Source: Rhodoferax sp.
Lineage (GTDB): Bacteria; Pseudomonadota; Gammaproteobacteria; Burkholderiales; Burkholderiaceae_C
Reading direction: 5' to 3'
NCBI RefSeq assembly: GCF_025356155.1
Contig: NZ_JANXUQ010000165.1
Span: 1 to 36,279, forward strand
DNA length: 36,279 nucleotides
A program made the translations under genes and the position numbers. The notes beneath the pieces were generated by a model, which saw only the letters and a program-made list of their open reading frames with translations, did not search any database and was not told the origin of the DNA. Position 1 is the stretch's first letter, and every line of letters starts with the position of its first letter. Below, in pieces: positions 9,601 through 19,958 of this stretch.

Positions 9601-12600
9601 TGTTCGGCGGGGATGGCAACGACACCTTGTCGGATGGCGAATTGATGGATGGTGGAAAAGGTGCCGACACCTATTTGGTATTTGGGTCAGCCTATGGCAA
9701 TAGCAATGAATGGGGCGACCAACAAATTCCCGCGACTATCGTTGGGGACGCGGGCGGGGGCGACGTTGTGCGCGTTGGCGGCGGCTTCGGTCCAAACGAC
9801 CTAGTGGTAAAAAAGGGAGGCAATGGGTCTTCCTTAATGGCCGACGATATATTGATTGTTAACAAGCAAACTGGACGTGCTGTCCGTCTATTTGGGCAGA
9901 CCATTGGTATCGACAATACCGCACCCATAGCCGAGGTCCGCTTCGATAGCGCGCCGAACGTGGTTTGGACGGCTGCCGACATTAGAAATTTGGCCAATAC
10001 GGGCGACGCCACCGACAATGCTTTGACGGGCTACGCCGATGTTGCCAACACCATGCTGGGCAACGCCGGAGACGACTCGCTAACAGGGGGCAAGCAGGCC
10101 GACACGCTGGATGGCGGAACGGGTAACGACACGCTGACGGGTGGCCTGGGTAACGACACTTACGTCTTTGGCCAAGACTCTGGATCAGACGCAGTGTGGG
10201 ATGTAGATGGCACTAATCGCAATATCGTGCAGTTCAAGCCTGGCGTAACGGTTGCCGATGTGCAGATGAAACGTATGGCCCAGACGAGTAGCGGTGATGT
10301 GCGTGTCAATGATTCCTTGGTATTGACGCTGAGCCCATCGGGCGCAACATTGTGGATCAATGAGTTCTTCCAACCCAACGCAGTTGGCACAGTAAGCGAA
10401 ATTCGCTTCAACGATGGGTCCAACACAGTTTGGCGCTACAGCGATTTGCTTGCGCGTGCAGGTACAAGTGTGACGGGTTTGCAGAACACACAAACCGGCA
10501 CCTCTGCCGACGATGTTTTTAATATCGACAACCCTAACGATGTGGTGATTGAGGCTCCGGGCGGTGGTAACGATACTGTCAGAAGCACGGTGTCTTCTTC
10601 CACCAGTTTGGCGGCCAATGTAGAAAACCTGGAATTGATTGGACCGTTTGCAATCATTGGATATGGCAACCCGCTGGACAATGTGTTGCGTGGCAATGAT
10701 CAGGACAACGAGTTGTGGGGCGCTGGTGGTAACGACCAGTATATTGGTGGCAAAGGTAACGATACCTATCATGTCTTCGGTACTGCTCATTCGACCCCGT
10801 TGAAAGTATTTGAGAACGCCAATGAGGGTTACGACACTTTGATTTCGAACACTAACGGCGTGGTCTTGCCGGACAACGTAGAGCGGCTGGTTCTTCGTTA
10901 CTTGAATTCTCAGTATTTCGTCGGCACAGGTAACGCGCTAGACAACGTAATAGATGCCTCTCTGGACGGAAGCATGGGCGGACATCTGCGTATTGATGGC
11001 GGTGCCGGTAATGACGTGATGACGGGTAGCCGCCGTCGTTTCAACACCTATGTGGTCGACTCAGCGGGTGATGTGGTGAATGAGCCCAATCCGGCCAACG
11101 GTGAGGTAGAAGCCAGCATTTCTTACACTTTGGTCGGCCCATTGGCAAATTTGACATTGACAGGTAGCGCCGTCATACAAGCTACTGGCAACCAGTTCAA
11201 CAATATTTTGGATGGGAGTAAAAACACTGCAGCGAATGTCATGACCGGACTCGGCGGGGATGACACTTATGTGCTGGGTGTTGGAGATTCCATCGTTGAG
11301 GCTGTCGATGGTGGCAATGACACAGTTTTCATTTCCGAATCATTCGGCACCTTACCCGCAACGATACGGGTGAGTGACTGGATCAACATTGAGTCACTGG
11401 AGCTGGGCCTACAGCTTGGGGATATCAATCTGGTGGGTGACGCTGGTAACAACACGCTGGTGGGAAGCCAGGGTAAGAACACGATTGATGGGCTGGATGG
11501 TGACGATATTTTGTACGCCTTGAATTCAATCAACTTTGAACCGGACTTGCTTTACCCGTCTGGTCCTGATCACCTAAATGGCGGTAACGGCAATGACAGC
11601 ATCTATGGCTATGGCAGCGGCCACGTCATTGATGGTGGCGCTGGAAATGACTCTATTAAATTGAAGCATTCTTACTATGCCACTGTAAGCGGCGGTGCCG
11701 GCGACGATGTGATTGAGATCGATGGCGGATCGTCTGCGACGATTCAGTTTGGTATCGGCGCTGGGCGTGACGTTGTGTCAAGGATCGGCCTGCGGACTGG
11801 CGGGCTTCTCTCCACCATAGCCCTACAACCAGATACCGATGCAAGCAGTTTGCGGTTCAACCGAAGCGGCGAAAGCTTGGTGATGAGCCTGGCGGGTACT
11901 GCTGATAGCGTTACCGTGGCTGATTTCTTCGGCACAGCCACTAAAGAGTTAGTAGGCATGGTCGTGTTGAGCGATGGAACGGCGTTGACGCGCGACGCCA
12001 TTCTTTTGGCCGTTGGCAAGTCAAACTTGCAAACTGCAACTGCGGGTAACGACCTGCTGATGGCATCTGCTACCAATCACAACTTGGCCGGTGGCCTGGG
12101 TGACGATGTTTTGGTTGGTCAGGGACTGGATGATCAGTTGGACGGTGGCGACGGCAACGACCTATTGAACGGCGGCGACGGTGCAGACCAGCTAGCCGGG
12201 GGCGCGGGTGACGACACGCTGACAGGTGGCCATGGGGCGGACCGCTACAAGTTCTCCTTGGGTTGGGGCCATGACGTGGTTGATGACAAGCAATGGGCCC
12301 AAAAATTTGGAACACCGTTGGTCCTGGATGCATATCCTACGCAGCAAATCTCGGAGGATGGCACTGTTGATTTAATTGAGTTCGATGCGACTGTATCGTC
12401 TGCAGATATTCTTGCGACAACAGATGGTGCAGATTTGCGGCTGACCCACAAGACAACCGGTGACAGCATTCTTCTGCAGAGCTATTTTGGTCGCGCTTTC
12501 GGAAACCCGAATGTAGTTGATGGCCGACAAACCGCGACCATTCGGTTTTCCGACAACACAATTTGGGACCAAGCTTATATTGACCAAGTGGTGCGCACAG

Positions 12601-15600
12601 TTACCGGTACCGATGGGGATGACTATCTCACGGCGGATAGCGCTGGAGGGAAGGTGGACGGTCTTGGTGGCAATGATTCACTGTATGGCCGTGAAAACAG
12701 CGACAGACTGTTTGGAGGCGCTGGTGCTGACAACTTGTATGGCTATGGCGAGAGTGATTTTCTGGATGGCGGCTTGGGTGTCGACTATATGGAGGGTGGC
12801 GACGGTGACGACACCTATATCGTCGACGATGCAGGCGATGTGGTCACAGAGTACACAGATCAGGGTACAGACCTCGTACAAAGCAGCGTCAGCTACACAT
12901 TGACTAAAAACGTAGAAAACCTGACCCTGACCGGTACCGGCAACACCAATGCAACCGGCAATGGGCTGGCTAACGTCGTGATCGGCAACAGCGGCAACAA
13001 CACACTGAGCGGTGGCGCTGGCGCAGACACTATGAAGGGCGGTGCGGGCAACGACATCTATGTTATCGACGATGCCGGAGATGTTGTGACAGAGAGCGCT
13101 GCCGAAGGCACAGACCTGGTGCAATCCAAGATCAGCTACACCTTGGGTGCCAACGTCGAGAACTTGACGCTTACCGGTACCAGCGCGATCAATGGAACCG
13201 GCAATGCAGACGCCAACACCTTGACCGGCAACAGCGCAAGCAACACATTGTCTGGTGGTGACGGCGACGACGTACTGGACGGCAAGGCTGGAATCGACAT
13301 TCTGGTGGGCGGCAAGGGCAACGACAGCTACTTTGTAGACGTGTCCGGCGACATAGTGACCGAGAGCACCGGTGAAGGCACCGACACCGTCAACGCAAGC
13401 TTCACCTACACCCTGGGTGCCAACCTGGAGAACCTGAATTTGACCGGTATATCGGCAATCAACGGCACCGGCAATGCCTTGGCTAATGTCATAGCAGGCA
13501 ATGCAGGCAACAACGTGCTGGACGGCGGTGCAGGCAACGACGTGTACCTGATCGCCCCCGGCGGCGGCCAAGACACCATTCAGGAAGCAACCGCAGACGC
13601 ATCCGCTGGCAAGCTAAACGTCCTGCGCTTTGGAACAGGTGTCAACAGCACCAATGCGGTGTTGACCCGCTCGGGCTCAGACCTGGTCATCAGCTTCACG
13701 GGCAATACCGACAAAGTCACCGTCAAATCCTTCTATGTCAACGGCGACTCCACCAACACCAGCAACCCCGTCCAACGCATTGAGTTTGTAGACGGCAGCG
13801 TTGCCTGGGACCTGGCCGCCGTAGACCAAAAGACCCACGTCTTCGCCAACCACGCCCCTACAGTAGCCAACGCAATAGCCAACCAAAGCACGGCCGAAGA
13901 CGCCGCTTGGAGCTACGTGGTGCCCGCCAACACTTTTGCAGACGTGGACACAGCAAACGGTGATGTACTCACGTACACCGCCACCAAGTCCGACGGCAGC
14001 GCGTTGCCCAGCTGGGTGACATTCAACGCAGCAACCCGCACCTTCAGCGGCACCCCCACCAATGCAGAAGTTGGCAGTGTCAGCTTCAAAGTCACTGCAA
14101 AGGACAATGCCGCAGCGACTATCAGCTCCACCTTCACGGTGGCTGTGACCAATACCAACGATGCTCCCACAGTTGCAGTTGCCTTGGCCAACCAAAACGC
14201 AGCCAATGGCATGGCTTGGAGCTACGTGGTACCCGTCAACACCTTTGCAGATGTGGACGTGGGCGATACCCTGACCTACACCGCCACCAAGTCCGACGGC
14301 TCAGCACTACCGGCCTGGCTCAGCTTCAATGCCATCACCCGCACCTTCAGCGGCACCCCGGGCCTCAGTGATGCTGGTAGCCTCAATCTCAAAGTGCAAG
14401 CCAAGGACACAGCCGGTGCACAGGTCAGCTCAGTCTTTGTCGTAACCGTGGCTGGTATCAACACCATCAACGGCACCGCAGGTGCGGACACCCTGACCGG
14501 AACGGCCGCAGCCGACATCATCAACGGCCTGGCAGGTAACGACACCATTGACGGTGGAGCCGGAGCCGACACACTTGTGGGCGGCTCTGGAAACGACAGC
14601 TATATCGTCGACAACGTTGGTGACGTGGTAACCGAATTGGCCAACGAAGGCACCGACCTGGTTACCGCATCGGTCAGCTACACGCTGGCCGCCAACGTCG
14701 AAAATTTGACCCTCTCAGGCACAGGCAACACCAATGCCACAGGCAATGCGGCAGTCAACACCCTGACCGGCAATGCTGGCAACAACGTGCTGGATGGTGG
14801 AGCCGGTGCAGACACCCTGGTGGGCGGTGCCGGCAACGACACCTACTATGTGGACAACACGGGAGATGTCACCACGGAAGCGGCCAGTGCAGGCACAGAC
14901 CTGGTGATTGCCAGTGTGAACTGGACCCTGGCTGCCAATCTGGAGAACCTGACGCTGGCTGGTACTGGCAATCTGAACGGAACGGGTAACACTGCAGCCA
15001 ACACCATCACCGGCAATGCGGGCGACAACATCCTGGATGGTGGAACTGGCAACGACACCCTGATCGGTGGCGCAGGTAACGACACCTACATCATCGATGT
15101 AGCCACCGATGCCATCACTGAAAACCTGAATGAAGGGACCGACACTGTCAAGTCTGGCGCCACCTACACCCTGGGAGCCAACCTGGAGAACCTGACCCTG
15201 ACAGGCACTTCAGCCATCAACGGTACAGGCAATACGCTCGCCAACACCATCACCGGCAACTCGGGTGCAAACGTGCTGGACGGCGGTGCTGGCGCAGATA
15301 CTTTGATTGGCGGAGCAGGCAATGACAGCTACGTGGTCGACAACGTCGGTGACGTCATCACCGAACTGGCCAACGAGGGCACCGACCTGGTCACGGCAGC
15401 CGTCAGCTACACCCTGACTGCCAATCTGGAAAACCTGACCTTGTCAGGCACTGGAAACACCAATGCCACTGGCAATGCAGCGGTCAACACCCTGACCGGA
15501 AATGCGGGCAACAACGTCCTGGACGGGGGTGCAGGTGCCGACACCTTGGTGGGTGGTGCAGGTAACGACACCTACTATGTGGACAACACGGGAGATGACA

Positions 15601-16724
15601 CCACGGAAGCGGCCAGTGCAGGCACAGACCTGGTCATTGCCTCAGTGAACTGGACGCTTGCTGCGAATCTCGAGAACCTGACTCTTGCTGGCGTTGGCAA
15701 CCTCAACGGCACGGGCAACACCGCAGCCAATACCATCACCGGAAATGCAGGTGGCAACATACTGGACGGCGGAACGGGAAATGACACCCTGATTGGAGGT
15801 GCTGGCAATGACACCTACATCATCGATGTGGCCACAGACACCATCACTGAGAATCTGAACGAAGGAACGGACACCGTCAAGTCCGGTGTCACCTACACCC
15901 TGGGTGCCAACGTAGAACACCTGACGGTAACTGGTACTTCGGCCATCAACGGCACCGGCAATGCGTTGAACAACACCCTGACTGGCAACACCGCCAACAA
16001 CACCCTGACGGGTGGTGCGGGTGATGACGTTTTGGATGGCGGTACCGGTACAGACACCTTGGTGGGCGGCACTGGCAACGACAGCTACTTTCTGGATGCG
16101 GCCGCCGACGTGGTGACCGAGAACGCCAACGAAGGAACGGATACCGTGAATGCAGGATTTAGCTATACGCTGGGCACCAATCTGGAGAACCTAAACCTGA
16201 CTGGCACCACAGCCATCAACGGCACCGGCAACGCTTCGGCCAATGTGCTGGTGGGCAATAGCGGTGCCAACACCCTCACCGGCAATGCTGGGAACGATAC
16301 CCTCGACGGCAAGGCTGGTGCGGACAGTCTGGTGGGTGGCACTGGCAACGACACCTACAAACTGGGCCGAGGCTACGGCGCCGACACCATCACCGAGAAC
16401 GATGCTACGGCGGGTAACATTGATGTGGCGCTGTTCGATGCAGGCATCACCACTGACCAGCTGTGGTTCCTGAAGGTGGGCAACAACCTGGAGGTGGACA
16501 TCATTGGCACCAGCGACAAGTTCACGCTGACCAATTGGTACCTGGGCAACCAGTACCACGTGGAGCAGTTCAAAACCAATGATGGCAAGGTGCTGCTGGA
16601 CAGCCAGGTGCAGGCATTGGTGCAGGCCATGGCGGCGTTCTCGCCTCCGGCTGCAGGGCAAACTACCTTGACGCCTAGCATGGCGGCAACGCTCAATCCA
16701 GTCATTGCAGCAAATTGGCATTGA
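3678..16724 (+). CDS. Giant RTX protein with N-terminal lipase-like domain
   Basis: 4348 residues, roughly 430-450 kDa, very rich in Gly, Asp, Asn and Thr. Residues 1-400 resemble class-3/DUF2974-type lipases: GYSLGGH gives nucleophile S150, VGDTTP gives D349 and the WHYG motif gives H361. A helical region without clear family follows. RTX nonapeptide blocks (GGxGxDxLxGG) start near 692, with further blocks at about 1008-1065 and 1130-1568. The last of these contains a 46-residue superrepeat. Cadherin-like/He_PIG domains lie near 1803-1903, 3393-3495 and 3495-3597. Modules of about 81 residues (VDNxGD..TE..NEGTD..SYTL..N(V/L)ENLTLTG) run at about 3043-3292 and 3608-4222. The C-terminus (4223-4348) matches the haemolysin-type calcium-binding related domain and should hold the uncleaved type I secretion signal. 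No N-terminal signal peptide is visible. It is probably exported by the upstream ABC/HlyD pair and folds in external calcium. A lipolytic toxin or a large adhesin carrying an enzyme are both possible. Confidence 0.93.
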   Translation: MATPTTAELLNYADLQIAAEAFLVNDDGTLKGNLKSALIEGNFHSSKFTEPQATNFLAHWEVVAQKPDTTTGFSGTLFRNKDTGELVLSFRSTEFIDDAARDNQATNTLELKNTGFAWGQLADMQDWYTNTLAKTGGPLEGKSFSLTGYSLGGHLATAFNLLNPTAASKTITFNGAGVGKIKTGTLADALADFNALRADSELIKSRFNDNALAAQYSEIRTHLANKSWTIAQAKTYLDGEYPPSGKTPLALKLWHALDDIGTLADLAVRVPKLTAGGTGPGASGHPAEVLASDIAALNLDYRMAVQQVSDKSTSAYLVSGAIQALGSKSMLGVPTGNTALANQFDVVGDTTPSMVSNSQWHYGKEIRVAIEDQPLLRGDVVEAVVLASLDYGNVELLVNGYATRDFGDTHSLVLMVDSLNVQNAILQMLPNSQREAGASVLKKVIEAASNMVAKRDSDQGKAQGDVLENTLNALADLVLGPVYANQQRLKGSPSGGTWASTTDPAGGYTGRDKFYALLKSITESDLYKAAAAGTVSFELGTASSFASAARTDFGAYAALYSLSPFAFKMGDATTADSTLAAKWGPVYQDWKKDKATKAAGAAAINTLTISDQWLADRTLLLDRKNYYNTANASYDSSKPDAYGQSVATQYDLEGIIWEDRESELKIQRGAVIPANNKRVVFGADVSEDDITGGGGNDRLYGGAGDDVLDGKGGDDYLEGGKDFDTYTFTTGFGKDVIVDSDGKGKLRLGETNLIGGAYDSKLKAWTQDIAGDTYLYEVKTTSLSATNKQLVIHKQGDAANTITINNFDEAKATGTGGYLSIKLNSTVKLAINDQPGVNYWATHTDTTSLLGKGSDEVEGGGEALAISLSVGAREGDTITLAIANNPDKFDVILGNSRVPANGAVITLSEGQTDVRIALVQKGDASADIHATISATYTSIDPEANPPTVSNLWGINVKDSGDGTRTFNGDQRPQLDASNKYKWGETTWAADGTLVNGVAEANFNDVIVGTTGVDKIFGKGGNDALGGGDGNDQIDGGDGDDLIAGGNGSDTIKGGAGNDEIFSSADLLIGSGIRKVGLRVGSDDTWAMPAGDILWKKGSTWGLSQDSNGQVIFPFNGSSHPDAAADVIEAGDGDDEVVGGLGDDRIDGGTGNDSLTGAGGNDVIDGSDGNDFLQGDGNNTPGDLLYTAVANHGNDFLDGGNGDDGIIGQGGDDILYGGLGDDQMHGDDGRIYNQLPGASNGRDYLDGEDGNDTMYGGGNDDILYGGTGADTMLGDSSVLLDGQVLLAGEFHGDDYMDGEESDDDMKGGGKDDTMFGGTGNDVMSGDDVDSATGVQGRYHGNDYLDGEQGDDTLTGGGKDDVLIGGDGADILIGDDKKDNLSGEFHGNDTLDGGNGKDRLYGTGGNDVLLGGEGNDELHGDAPESDLEGKWHGKDTLDGGNGDDLLFGEGGDDILMGGAGNDKLRGDSLVSELAGQWHGNDTLDGGDGNDDLRGDGGNDTLWGGDGNDILVGDSEAGDLDAKYHGNDVLYGGAGDDYLYGSGGNDTLDGGSGLNVLKGGAGNDTYMLHAGDAEVVMDAGSGVAMISTLIDDSEGTNTVMIDALRGDLTVVAGVGGEGGFAVRWAGGTAGVYLRNPGTINASQAQFSDGTVISFAQLLADAAGPVVTMYSTSPGDTVTGGARDDVLGASGNFTIINGGFGNDKIKLDGQDQTLRYQKGDGVDLVGGSGRGATVELKGDFKAADLHLEVDVQGRVLVTFGSGADDRMRLDMPQADVSASTLIDNFVFDDGSTLSFADLLARGITTRVNGAPVLTKPLADQASPPNANFSYVVPGDTFSDADVGDSLTYSATLSDGSALPTWLNFNPVTNVFSGLPPAFGTLSVRVTATDTGNLTASDVFELVVGSQTLYSPPTQGNDTITGSAYGDTIDGLGGDDVIHGALGDDVLRGGAGIDELYGDAGNDMLIGGAGNGDHTRGDKLFGGDGNDTLSDGELMDGGKGADTYLVFGSAYGNSNEWGDQQIPATIVGDAGGGDVVRVGGGFGPNDLVVKKGGNGSSLMADDILIVNKQTGRAVRLFGQTIGIDNTAPIAEVRFDSAPNVVWTAADIRNLANTGDATDNALTGYADVANTMLGNAGDDSLTGGKQADTLDGGTGNDTLTGGLGNDTYVFGQDSGSDAVWDVDGTNRNIVQFKPGVTVADVQMKRMAQTSSGDVRVNDSLVLTLSPSGATLWINEFFQPNAVGTVSEIRFNDGSNTVWRYSDLLARAGTSVTGLQNTQTGTSADDVFNIDNPNDVVIEAPGGGNDTVRSTVSSSTSLAANVENLELIGPFAIIGYGNPLDNVLRGNDQDNELWGAGGNDQYIGGKGNDTYHVFGTAHSTPLKVFENANEGYDTLISNTNGVVLPDNVERLVLRYLNSQYFVGTGNALDNVIDASLDGSMGGHLRIDGGAGNDVMTGSRRRFNTYVVDSAGDVVNEPNPANGEVEASISYTLVGPLANLTLTGSAVIQATGNQFNNILDGSKNTAANVMTGLGGDDTYVLGVGDSIVEAVDGGNDTVFISESFGTLPATIRVSDWINIESLELGLQLGDINLVGDAGNNTLVGSQGKNTIDGLDGDDILYALNSINFEPDLLYPSGPDHLNGGNGNDSIYGYGSGHVIDGGAGNDSIKLKHSYYATVSGGAGDDVIEIDGGSSATIQFGIGAGRDVVSRIGLRTGGLLSTIALQPDTDASSLRFNRSGESLVMSLAGTADSVTVADFFGTATKELVGMVVLSDGTALTRDAILLAVGKSNLQTATAGNDLLMASATNHNLAGGLGDDVLVGQGLDDQLDGGDGNDLLNGGDGADQLAGGAGDDTLTGGHGADRYKFSLGWGHDVVDDKQWAQKFGTPLVLDAYPTQQISEDGTVDLIEFDATVSSADILATTDGADLRLTHKTTGDSILLQSYFGRAFGNPNVVDGRQTATIRFSDNTIWDQAYIDQVVRTVTGTDGDDYLTADSAGGKVDGLGGNDSLYGRENSDRLFGGAGADNLYGYGESDFLDGGLGVDYMEGGDGDDTYIVDDAGDVVTEYTDQGTDLVQSSVSYTLTKNVENLTLTGTGNTNATGNGLANVVIGNSGNNTLSGGAGADTMKGGAGNDIYVIDDAGDVVTESAAEGTDLVQSKISYTLGANVENLTLTGTSAINGTGNADANTLTGNSASNTLSGGDGDDVLDGKAGIDILVGGKGNDSYFVDVSGDIVTESTGEGTDTVNASFTYTLGANLENLNLTGISAINGTGNALANVIAGNAGNNVLDGGAGNDVYLIAPGGGQDTIQEATADASAGKLNVLRFGTGVNSTNAVLTRSGSDLVISFTGNTDKVTVKSFYVNGDSTNTSNPVQRIEFVDGSVAWDLAAVDQKTHVFANHAPTVANAIANQSTAEDAAWSYVVPANTFADVDTANGDVLTYTATKSDGSALPSWVTFNAATRTFSGTPTNAEVGSVSFKVTAKDNAAATISSTFTVAVTNTNDAPTVAVALANQNAANGMAWSYVVPVNTFADVDVGDTLTYTATKSDGSALPAWLSFNAITRTFSGTPGLSDAGSLNLKVQAKDTAGAQVSSVFVVTVAGINTINGTAGADTLTGTAAADIINGLAGNDTIDGGAGADTLVGGSGNDSYIVDNVGDVVTELANEGTDLVTASVSYTLAANVENLTLSGTGNTNATGNAAVNTLTGNAGNNVLDGGAGADTLVGGAGNDTYYVDNTGDVTTEAASAGTDLVIASVNWTLAANLENLTLAGTGNLNGTGNTAANTITGNAGDNILDGGTGNDTLIGGAGNDTYIIDVATDAITENLNEGTDTVKSGATYTLGANLENLTLTGTSAINGTGNTLANTITGNSGANVLDGGAGADTLIGGAGNDSYVVDNVGDVITELANEGTDLVTAAVSYTLTANLENLTLSGTGNTNATGNAAVNTLTGNAGNNVLDGGAGADTLVGGAGNDTYYVDNTGDDTTEAASAGTDLVIASVNWTLAANLENLTLAGVGNLNGTGNTAANTITGNAGGNILDGGTGNDTLIGGAGNDTYIIDVATDTITENLNEGTDTVKSGVTYTLGANVEHLTVTGTSAINGTGNALNNTLTGNTANNTLTGGAGDDVLDGGTGTDTLVGGTGNDSYFLDAAADVVTENANEGTDTVNAGFSYTLGTNLENLNLTGTTAINGTGNASANVLVGNSGANTLTGNAGNDTLDGKAGADSLVGGTGNDTYKLGRGYGADTITENDATAGNIDVALFDAGITTDQLWFLKVGNNLEVDIIGTSDKFTLTNWYLGNQYHVEQFKTNDGKVLLDSQVQALVQAMAAFSPPAAGQTTLTPSMAATLNPVIAANWH
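7542..8375 (+). repeat. 46-residue (138-bp) superrepeat inside the RTX block
   Basis: An aromatic-His-Gly-Asn/Asp/Lys-Asp motif recurs with fixed spacing. The aromatic codons lie at 7542 (FHGDD), 7686 (YHGND), 7824 (FHGND), 7962 (WHGKD), 8100 (WHGND) and 8238 (YHGND). The first interval is 144 bases and the other four are exactly 138. Between the motifs lie RTX nonapeptides and a short acidic, leucine-containing loop (for example SLVSELAGQ). Confidence 0.85.
13855..14465 (+). repeat. Tandem pair of 103-residue cadherin-like domains
   Basis: Two copies share [26 protein letters not shown] and RTFSGTP with a spacing of 309 bases (AGCTAC at 13911 and 14220). This matches the dystroglycan-type cadherin-like/He_PIG family. 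A more distant relative lies at about 9085-9385. Confidence 0.8.
14550..15985 (+). repeat. 729-bp tandem duplication in the RTX gene
   Basis: A block of three 81-residue modules (VDNVGD type, VDNTGD type, IDVATD type) is present twice in direct order. Matching codons are exactly 729 bases apart (TGGACAACAC at 14851 and 15580; AGC at 14598 and 15327). The copies are much closer to each other than to the other modules of the protein, so the duplication is recent or homogenised. Boundaries are approximate. Confidence 0.85.
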
Positions 16725-16730
16725 GGCTGA

Positions 16731-18164
16731 TCACTGCTCCGCCCGCAACCGCTCAAACGCATCCCAAAACTGCGCATCTTGCGTGGTCGCAAAGTTGATG
16801 CGCATCAGCGTGCTGGGCTGGCGTTCGGCGTGGAACAACGCGCCGGGGGCTAGCAGGTAGCCAACGTCCAGCATGCGCTGCGACAGCGCGTCGGTGTCCA
16901 CACCGGTCTCCACCCAGCCAAACAATCCCGCCGGTGGCGTGGCAAAGCTGCAGCCATGGGCCAGCGCCAGTTGCACGCTGCGGCTGCGGGCCTGGTCCAG
17001 CCGGGTGCGGATGCGCTCGGCATGGCGGCGCAACTGGCCTTGGTCTATGCACCAGGCCAGGGCCTTTTCCAACAGCGCCGGTGTGGTCAACGTGGCCAGC
17101 AGCTTGGTGTCGACAAAGGCCTCCACCAGCGAGGCCGGTGCCGCCAAAAAACCGACACGCCAACCGGGTGCCAGTATCTTGGCAAAGCCGCTGACGTAAA
17201 TGGTGCGCTGCAGCCCGTCCAGCGCGCACAGGCGCGTGGCGTGGTCGGGTGCGATGTGGCTGTAGGTGTCGTCCTCCACGATATGGAAGTTGTGCGCATT
17301 GGCCAGTTGCAGAACGCGGTGCGCACTGCCCGGTGTCAGGCAGTAGCCGGTGGGGTTGTGGAACACGCTGACGCTGACGAAAAGCTTAGGTGCGTGTAGC
17401 GCGCAGTAACGCGCGATGACGTCCAGATCCGGCCCGTCCGCGCGGCGCGGCACCGGCAGTATGCGCATGCCCAAGGCCGCCAGGCGGGCAAACTCGATCG
17501 CCCAACCCGGCTCCTCCACCATCACGTAGTCACCGGCGCGCAGCAGGGTACGGCTGACGATGTCCAGCGCATGGGTGGCACCCACTGTGGTGACGATCTG
17601 ACTGGGGGCGGCGTGCACGTTGTACGCCACCAGTTTTTGCGACAGCGCCAGCCGCAGGCCGCTGTCACCCGCCGGCTCGCCGTATTGCAGCGAGAAGGAT
17701 TGCAAAACCCGGTTGCCAGTGACCTTGCGCACGGCGGTGGCCATGAAGCTGGTCTCCAGCCAGTCCGCAGGGAACACGCCCATGCCGGGTTGTGGCTTGT
17801 CAGAGCTGCCATGGAACATGCCACGTATCAGCGCAGTGGCGTTGACTGGCACATGCTGCGCCTTGAATCCACCGCTTGATATTCGGTTTGCTCCTAAATT
17901 AGGAGCGACATGCGCAATGTTTTCGAGGGCTACAGCCATTTCCCTTACGTAGAAGCCCCGGTTCTTGCGGGCCTCCACCAGCCCCTGGGCCAGCAACTGG
18001 TCATAGGCCGCCACCACCGTGGAGGGGCTCACCCCTTGTTGCTGTGCACACAGCCGCACCGAGGGCAGGCGTGCGCCGGGCGCCAGCAAGCGCGTGCGTA
18101 TGCGCTCGGCAAAACGGTTGCACAACTGCTCGGCAAGCGATTGGGATGCGGTCTTCATCAACAT
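16731..18164 (-). CDS. MocR-family regulator (GntR wHTH fused to aminotransferase fold)
   Basis: 477 residues from the ATG at 18164, chosen because GAGG sits eight bases upstream; a TTG at 18209 would add 15 residues. Residues about 5-75 form a GntR winged helix (LAPGARLPSVRLCAQQQGVSPSTVVAAYDQL in two parts). A linker follows, then a fold-type I aminotransferase domain with FHNPTGYCL, EDDTYSH and the PLP lysine K329 in SGFAKILAPGWRVGF. MocR proteins use PLP and an amino compound as effectors and usually control the divergent gene. Here that gene is the LysE exporter, and a perfect inverted repeat lies between them. The linker region carries a 57-bp dispersed element (17888-17944), read as antisense of the element. 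The gene is convergent with the RTX gene, with six bases between the stops. Confidence 0.93.
   Translation of the reverse strand: MLMKTASQSLAEQLCNRFAERIRTRLLAPGARLPSVRLCAQQQGVSPSTVVAAYDQLLAQGLVEARKNRGFYVREMAVALENIAHVAPNLGANRISSGGFKAQHVPVNATALIRGMFHGSSDKPQPGMGVFPADWLETSFMATAVRKVTGNRVLQSFSLQYGEPAGDSGLRLALSQKLVAYNVHAAPSQIVTTVGATHALDIVSRTLLRAGDYVMVEEPGWAIEFARLAALGMRILPVPRRADGPDLDVIARYCALHAPKLFVSVSVFHNPTGYCLTPGSAHRVLQLANAHNFHIVEDDTYSHIAPDHATRLCALDGLQRTIYVSGFAKILAPGWRVGFLAAPASLVEAFVDTKLLATLTTPALLEKALAWCIDQGQLRRHAERIRTRLDQARSRSVQLALAHGCSFATPPAGLFGWVETGVDTDALSQRMLDVGYLLAPGALFHAERQPSTLMRINFATTQDAQFWDAFERLRAEQ
17888..17944 (+). repeat. 57-bp dispersed element, copy 2 (inside mocR linker)
   Basis: Starts TTGCTCCTAAATTAGGAGC, a perfect palindrome arm pair (17890-17906), and has CGAGGGCTA at element positions 37-45, identical to the copy at 23009. 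The gene runs on the opposite strand, so the reverse complement is translated and still gives an open frame of 19 codons in the linker between the DNA-binding and aminotransferase domains. Confidence 0.7.
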
Positions 18165-18209
18165 CGATAGAGCCTCGGGTGGGTCGGTGGTCTGTGTCGC
18201 TTCAATCAA

Positions 18210-18246
18210 CAGTACAGTTCAGATCAATGACCTTAAAACTGTACTG
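18210..18246. promoter_or_regulatory. Perfect inverted repeat, likely MocR operator
   Basis: CAGTACAGTT (18210-18219) and AACTGTACTG (18237-18246) are exact reverse complements separated by 17 bases, in the short gap between the divergent mocR and lysE genes. The spacing puts the arm centres 27 bases apart on the DNA. That both arms bind the regulator is inference. Confidence 0.65.
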
Positions 18247-18265
18247 GTAGTGTGCTGACTTCGAC

Positions 18266-18271
18266 TATAAA
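18266..18271 (+). promoter_or_regulatory. Candidate -10 box for the lysE-led operon
   Basis: TATAAA lies ten bases before the likely lysE start codon. If it is a -10 element, transcription would start about three bases before the ATG, giving a nearly leaderless message. The right operator arm would overlap the -35 region. No good -35 match is present. Confidence 0.35.
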
Positions 18272-18280
18272 GTGTGGTGC

Positions 18281-18892
18281 ATGAGTTGGCAAGAATTTAC
18301 GGCTTTACTGGTACTGGCCACGGCGATGAGTTTCACGCCGGGGCCGAACACCACCTTATCCACGGCGCTGGCGGCCAATGGTGGTCTGCGTCGCGCCATG
18401 CCGTTTGTCTGCGCCGTTCCGCTGGGCTGGAGCGCCCTATTGCTTCTGTGCGCCCTGGGTCTGGGTGCCTTGTTGCTGGCCGTGCCAATTCTGAGCTTGC
18501 TCGTCAAACTGGTGGGCGTCGCCTACCTGTTGTGGATGGCATTCAAGTTGAGCCAATCCCGTCAGATGGGTGAGGCCGATGCCGCAAAGCTGCAGGTGGG
18601 TTTCTGGCAAGGCGTGGCGCTGCAGTTCGTTAACATCAAGGCGTGGATGCTGGCCCTGGCCATCGTCAGTGGCTGGATCGCCGGGCACGGCGACACCGCA
18701 CAGCGCTTGGCTGTTGCCATCCCCGTCATGCTGGTCTTCGCTTTTTCCAGCAATATGCTGTACGCCGCGCTGGGCTCGCTGTTGCGCGACTGGCTGCGCG
18801 GGCCGTTGGGCACAGGGCGTCGTTTACTGGCCTTTAACCGCGTGATGGCTTTGATCCTGCTGGTTACCGCGCTATGGATGCTGACCGTATGA
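18281..18892 (+). CDS. LysE/RhtB-family amino acid exporter
   Basis: 203 residues from the ATG at 18281; a GTG at 18272 is also in frame but overlaps the TATAAA box. The family motif SFTPGPNTTLSTALAANGG near residues 17-35 is clear. About six hydrophobic segments follow, with VGVAYLLWMAFKL and VNIKAWMLALAIVSGW typical of RhtB-type proteins. It would export an amino acid or related amine across the inner membrane. It leads the run of genes divergent from mocR, and its stop overlaps the next start (ATGA at 18889-18892). The substrate cannot be read from sequence. Confidence 0.92.
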   Translation: MSWQEFTALLVLATAMSFTPGPNTTLSTALAANGGLRRAMPFVCAVPLGWSALLLLCALGLGALLLAVPILSLLVKLVGVAYLLWMAFKLSQSRQMGEADAAKLQVGFWQGVALQFVNIKAWMLALAIVSGWIAGHGDTAQRLAVAIPVMLVFAFSSNMLYAALGSLLRDWLRGPLGTGRRLLAFNRVMALILLVTALWMLTV

Positions 18893-19830
18893 ACACACAA
18901 CGCACAACAACACGCCAGATCTCCCAGGGCCTGTGGCTGGGCCTGTTAGGCATCGTCATTTTCTCGGTGACCCTGCCCATGACACGCATGGCCGTGGGCA
19001 CGGCAGATGCACCGCAGATGTCGGGCTTCTTCATCGCCATGGGCCGCGCCGTGGTGGCCGCCGCTCTGTCGGGTGCATTTCTGCTACTGACCCGTGCCCC
19101 CCTGCCGCGTCGCTCAGATTGGTTGCCACTAACCATCACCGCCGGTGGTGTGGTGTTTGGCTTTCCGCTGTTCACATCGATTGCCATGCGGTATGTGGAC
19201 GCCATGCACGCCAGCGTCATCGTCGGTATCCTGCCATTGGCGACTGCCGCGGTGGGTGCTCTGCTGCACCGGCAGCGCCCGTCCCTCGGCTTCTGGCTGT
19301 GCGCGGCGCTGGGCAGTGCGCTGGTGGCTGTATTTGCGGTGATGCACGGTGGGGCGAGCACGACGGCCGTTGCTGCGGGAGGCGTGTCTGTGCACGGTGC
19401 CGATCTATTGCTCGTGGCCGCCATGCTGTGCGCCGCCGTAGGTTATGGCTACGGCGGGCGCCTTTCGCAGCGCATGCAGGCCGAGCATGTAATCTGCTGG
19501 GCGCTGGTGATGGCCCTGCCACTCACCTTGCCCCTGGCCGCCTACCACTGGCCCACAGTTCCCCTGCAGAGCAACGCCTGGTGGGGCTTTGCTTATGTAG
19601 CCGTGTTTTCCATGTGGCTGGGTTTTTTTGCCTGGTACCGCGGCCTGGCACTGGGCGGCACAGTGCGCGTCAGCCAGGTGCAGTTAGTCCAACCTTTTTT
19701 GAGCATGCTGGTGGCCGTGCCGCTGCTGGGTGAGAAGCTGGACGCGGTGACCGTCGGCTTCGGCGTGGCCGTGATTGCTACGGTTTTCATCGGCAAGAAG
19801 ATGCCGGTTTCTCAGCGGGTGCCGACATGA
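18889..19830 (+). CDS. EamA-family (DMT) transporter
   Basis: 313 residues from the ATG that overlaps the lysE stop; this start gives translational coupling and is preferred over the in-frame ATG at 18874. There are ten predicted membrane segments in two EamA halves. The first contains LGIVIFSVTLPMTRMAV and the second ends with the typical LVQPFLSMLVAVPLLGEKLD...GVAVIATVFIG. Drug/metabolite transporters of this type export amino acids or other small metabolites. Its pairing with a LysE exporter under one MocR regulator suggests both clear the same or related amino compounds. Confidence 0.9.
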   Translation: MNTQRTTTRQISQGLWLGLLGIVIFSVTLPMTRMAVGTADAPQMSGFFIAMGRAVVAAALSGAFLLLTRAPLPRRSDWLPLTITAGGVVFGFPLFTSIAMRYVDAMHASVIVGILPLATAAVGALLHRQRPSLGFWLCAALGSALVAVFAVMHGGASTTAVAAGGVSVHGADLLLVAAMLCAAVGYGYGGRLSQRMQAEHVICWALVMALPLTLPLAAYHWPTVPLQSNAWWGFAYVAVFSMWLGFFAWYRGLALGGTVRVSQVQLVQPFLSMLVAVPLLGEKLDAVTVGFGVAVIATVFIGKKMPVSQRVPT

Positions 19831-19958
19831 AACATCCGGTTGGCGACTACTCCTGCACACAGCATTCCCTTGCCCCCACACACCTCCATGCGCAGTACCC
19901 CCAAAAACTGCGCCAAAGAGCAAAATCCACTCCTTAACTAAAAACGAGGCAAGCCTGT

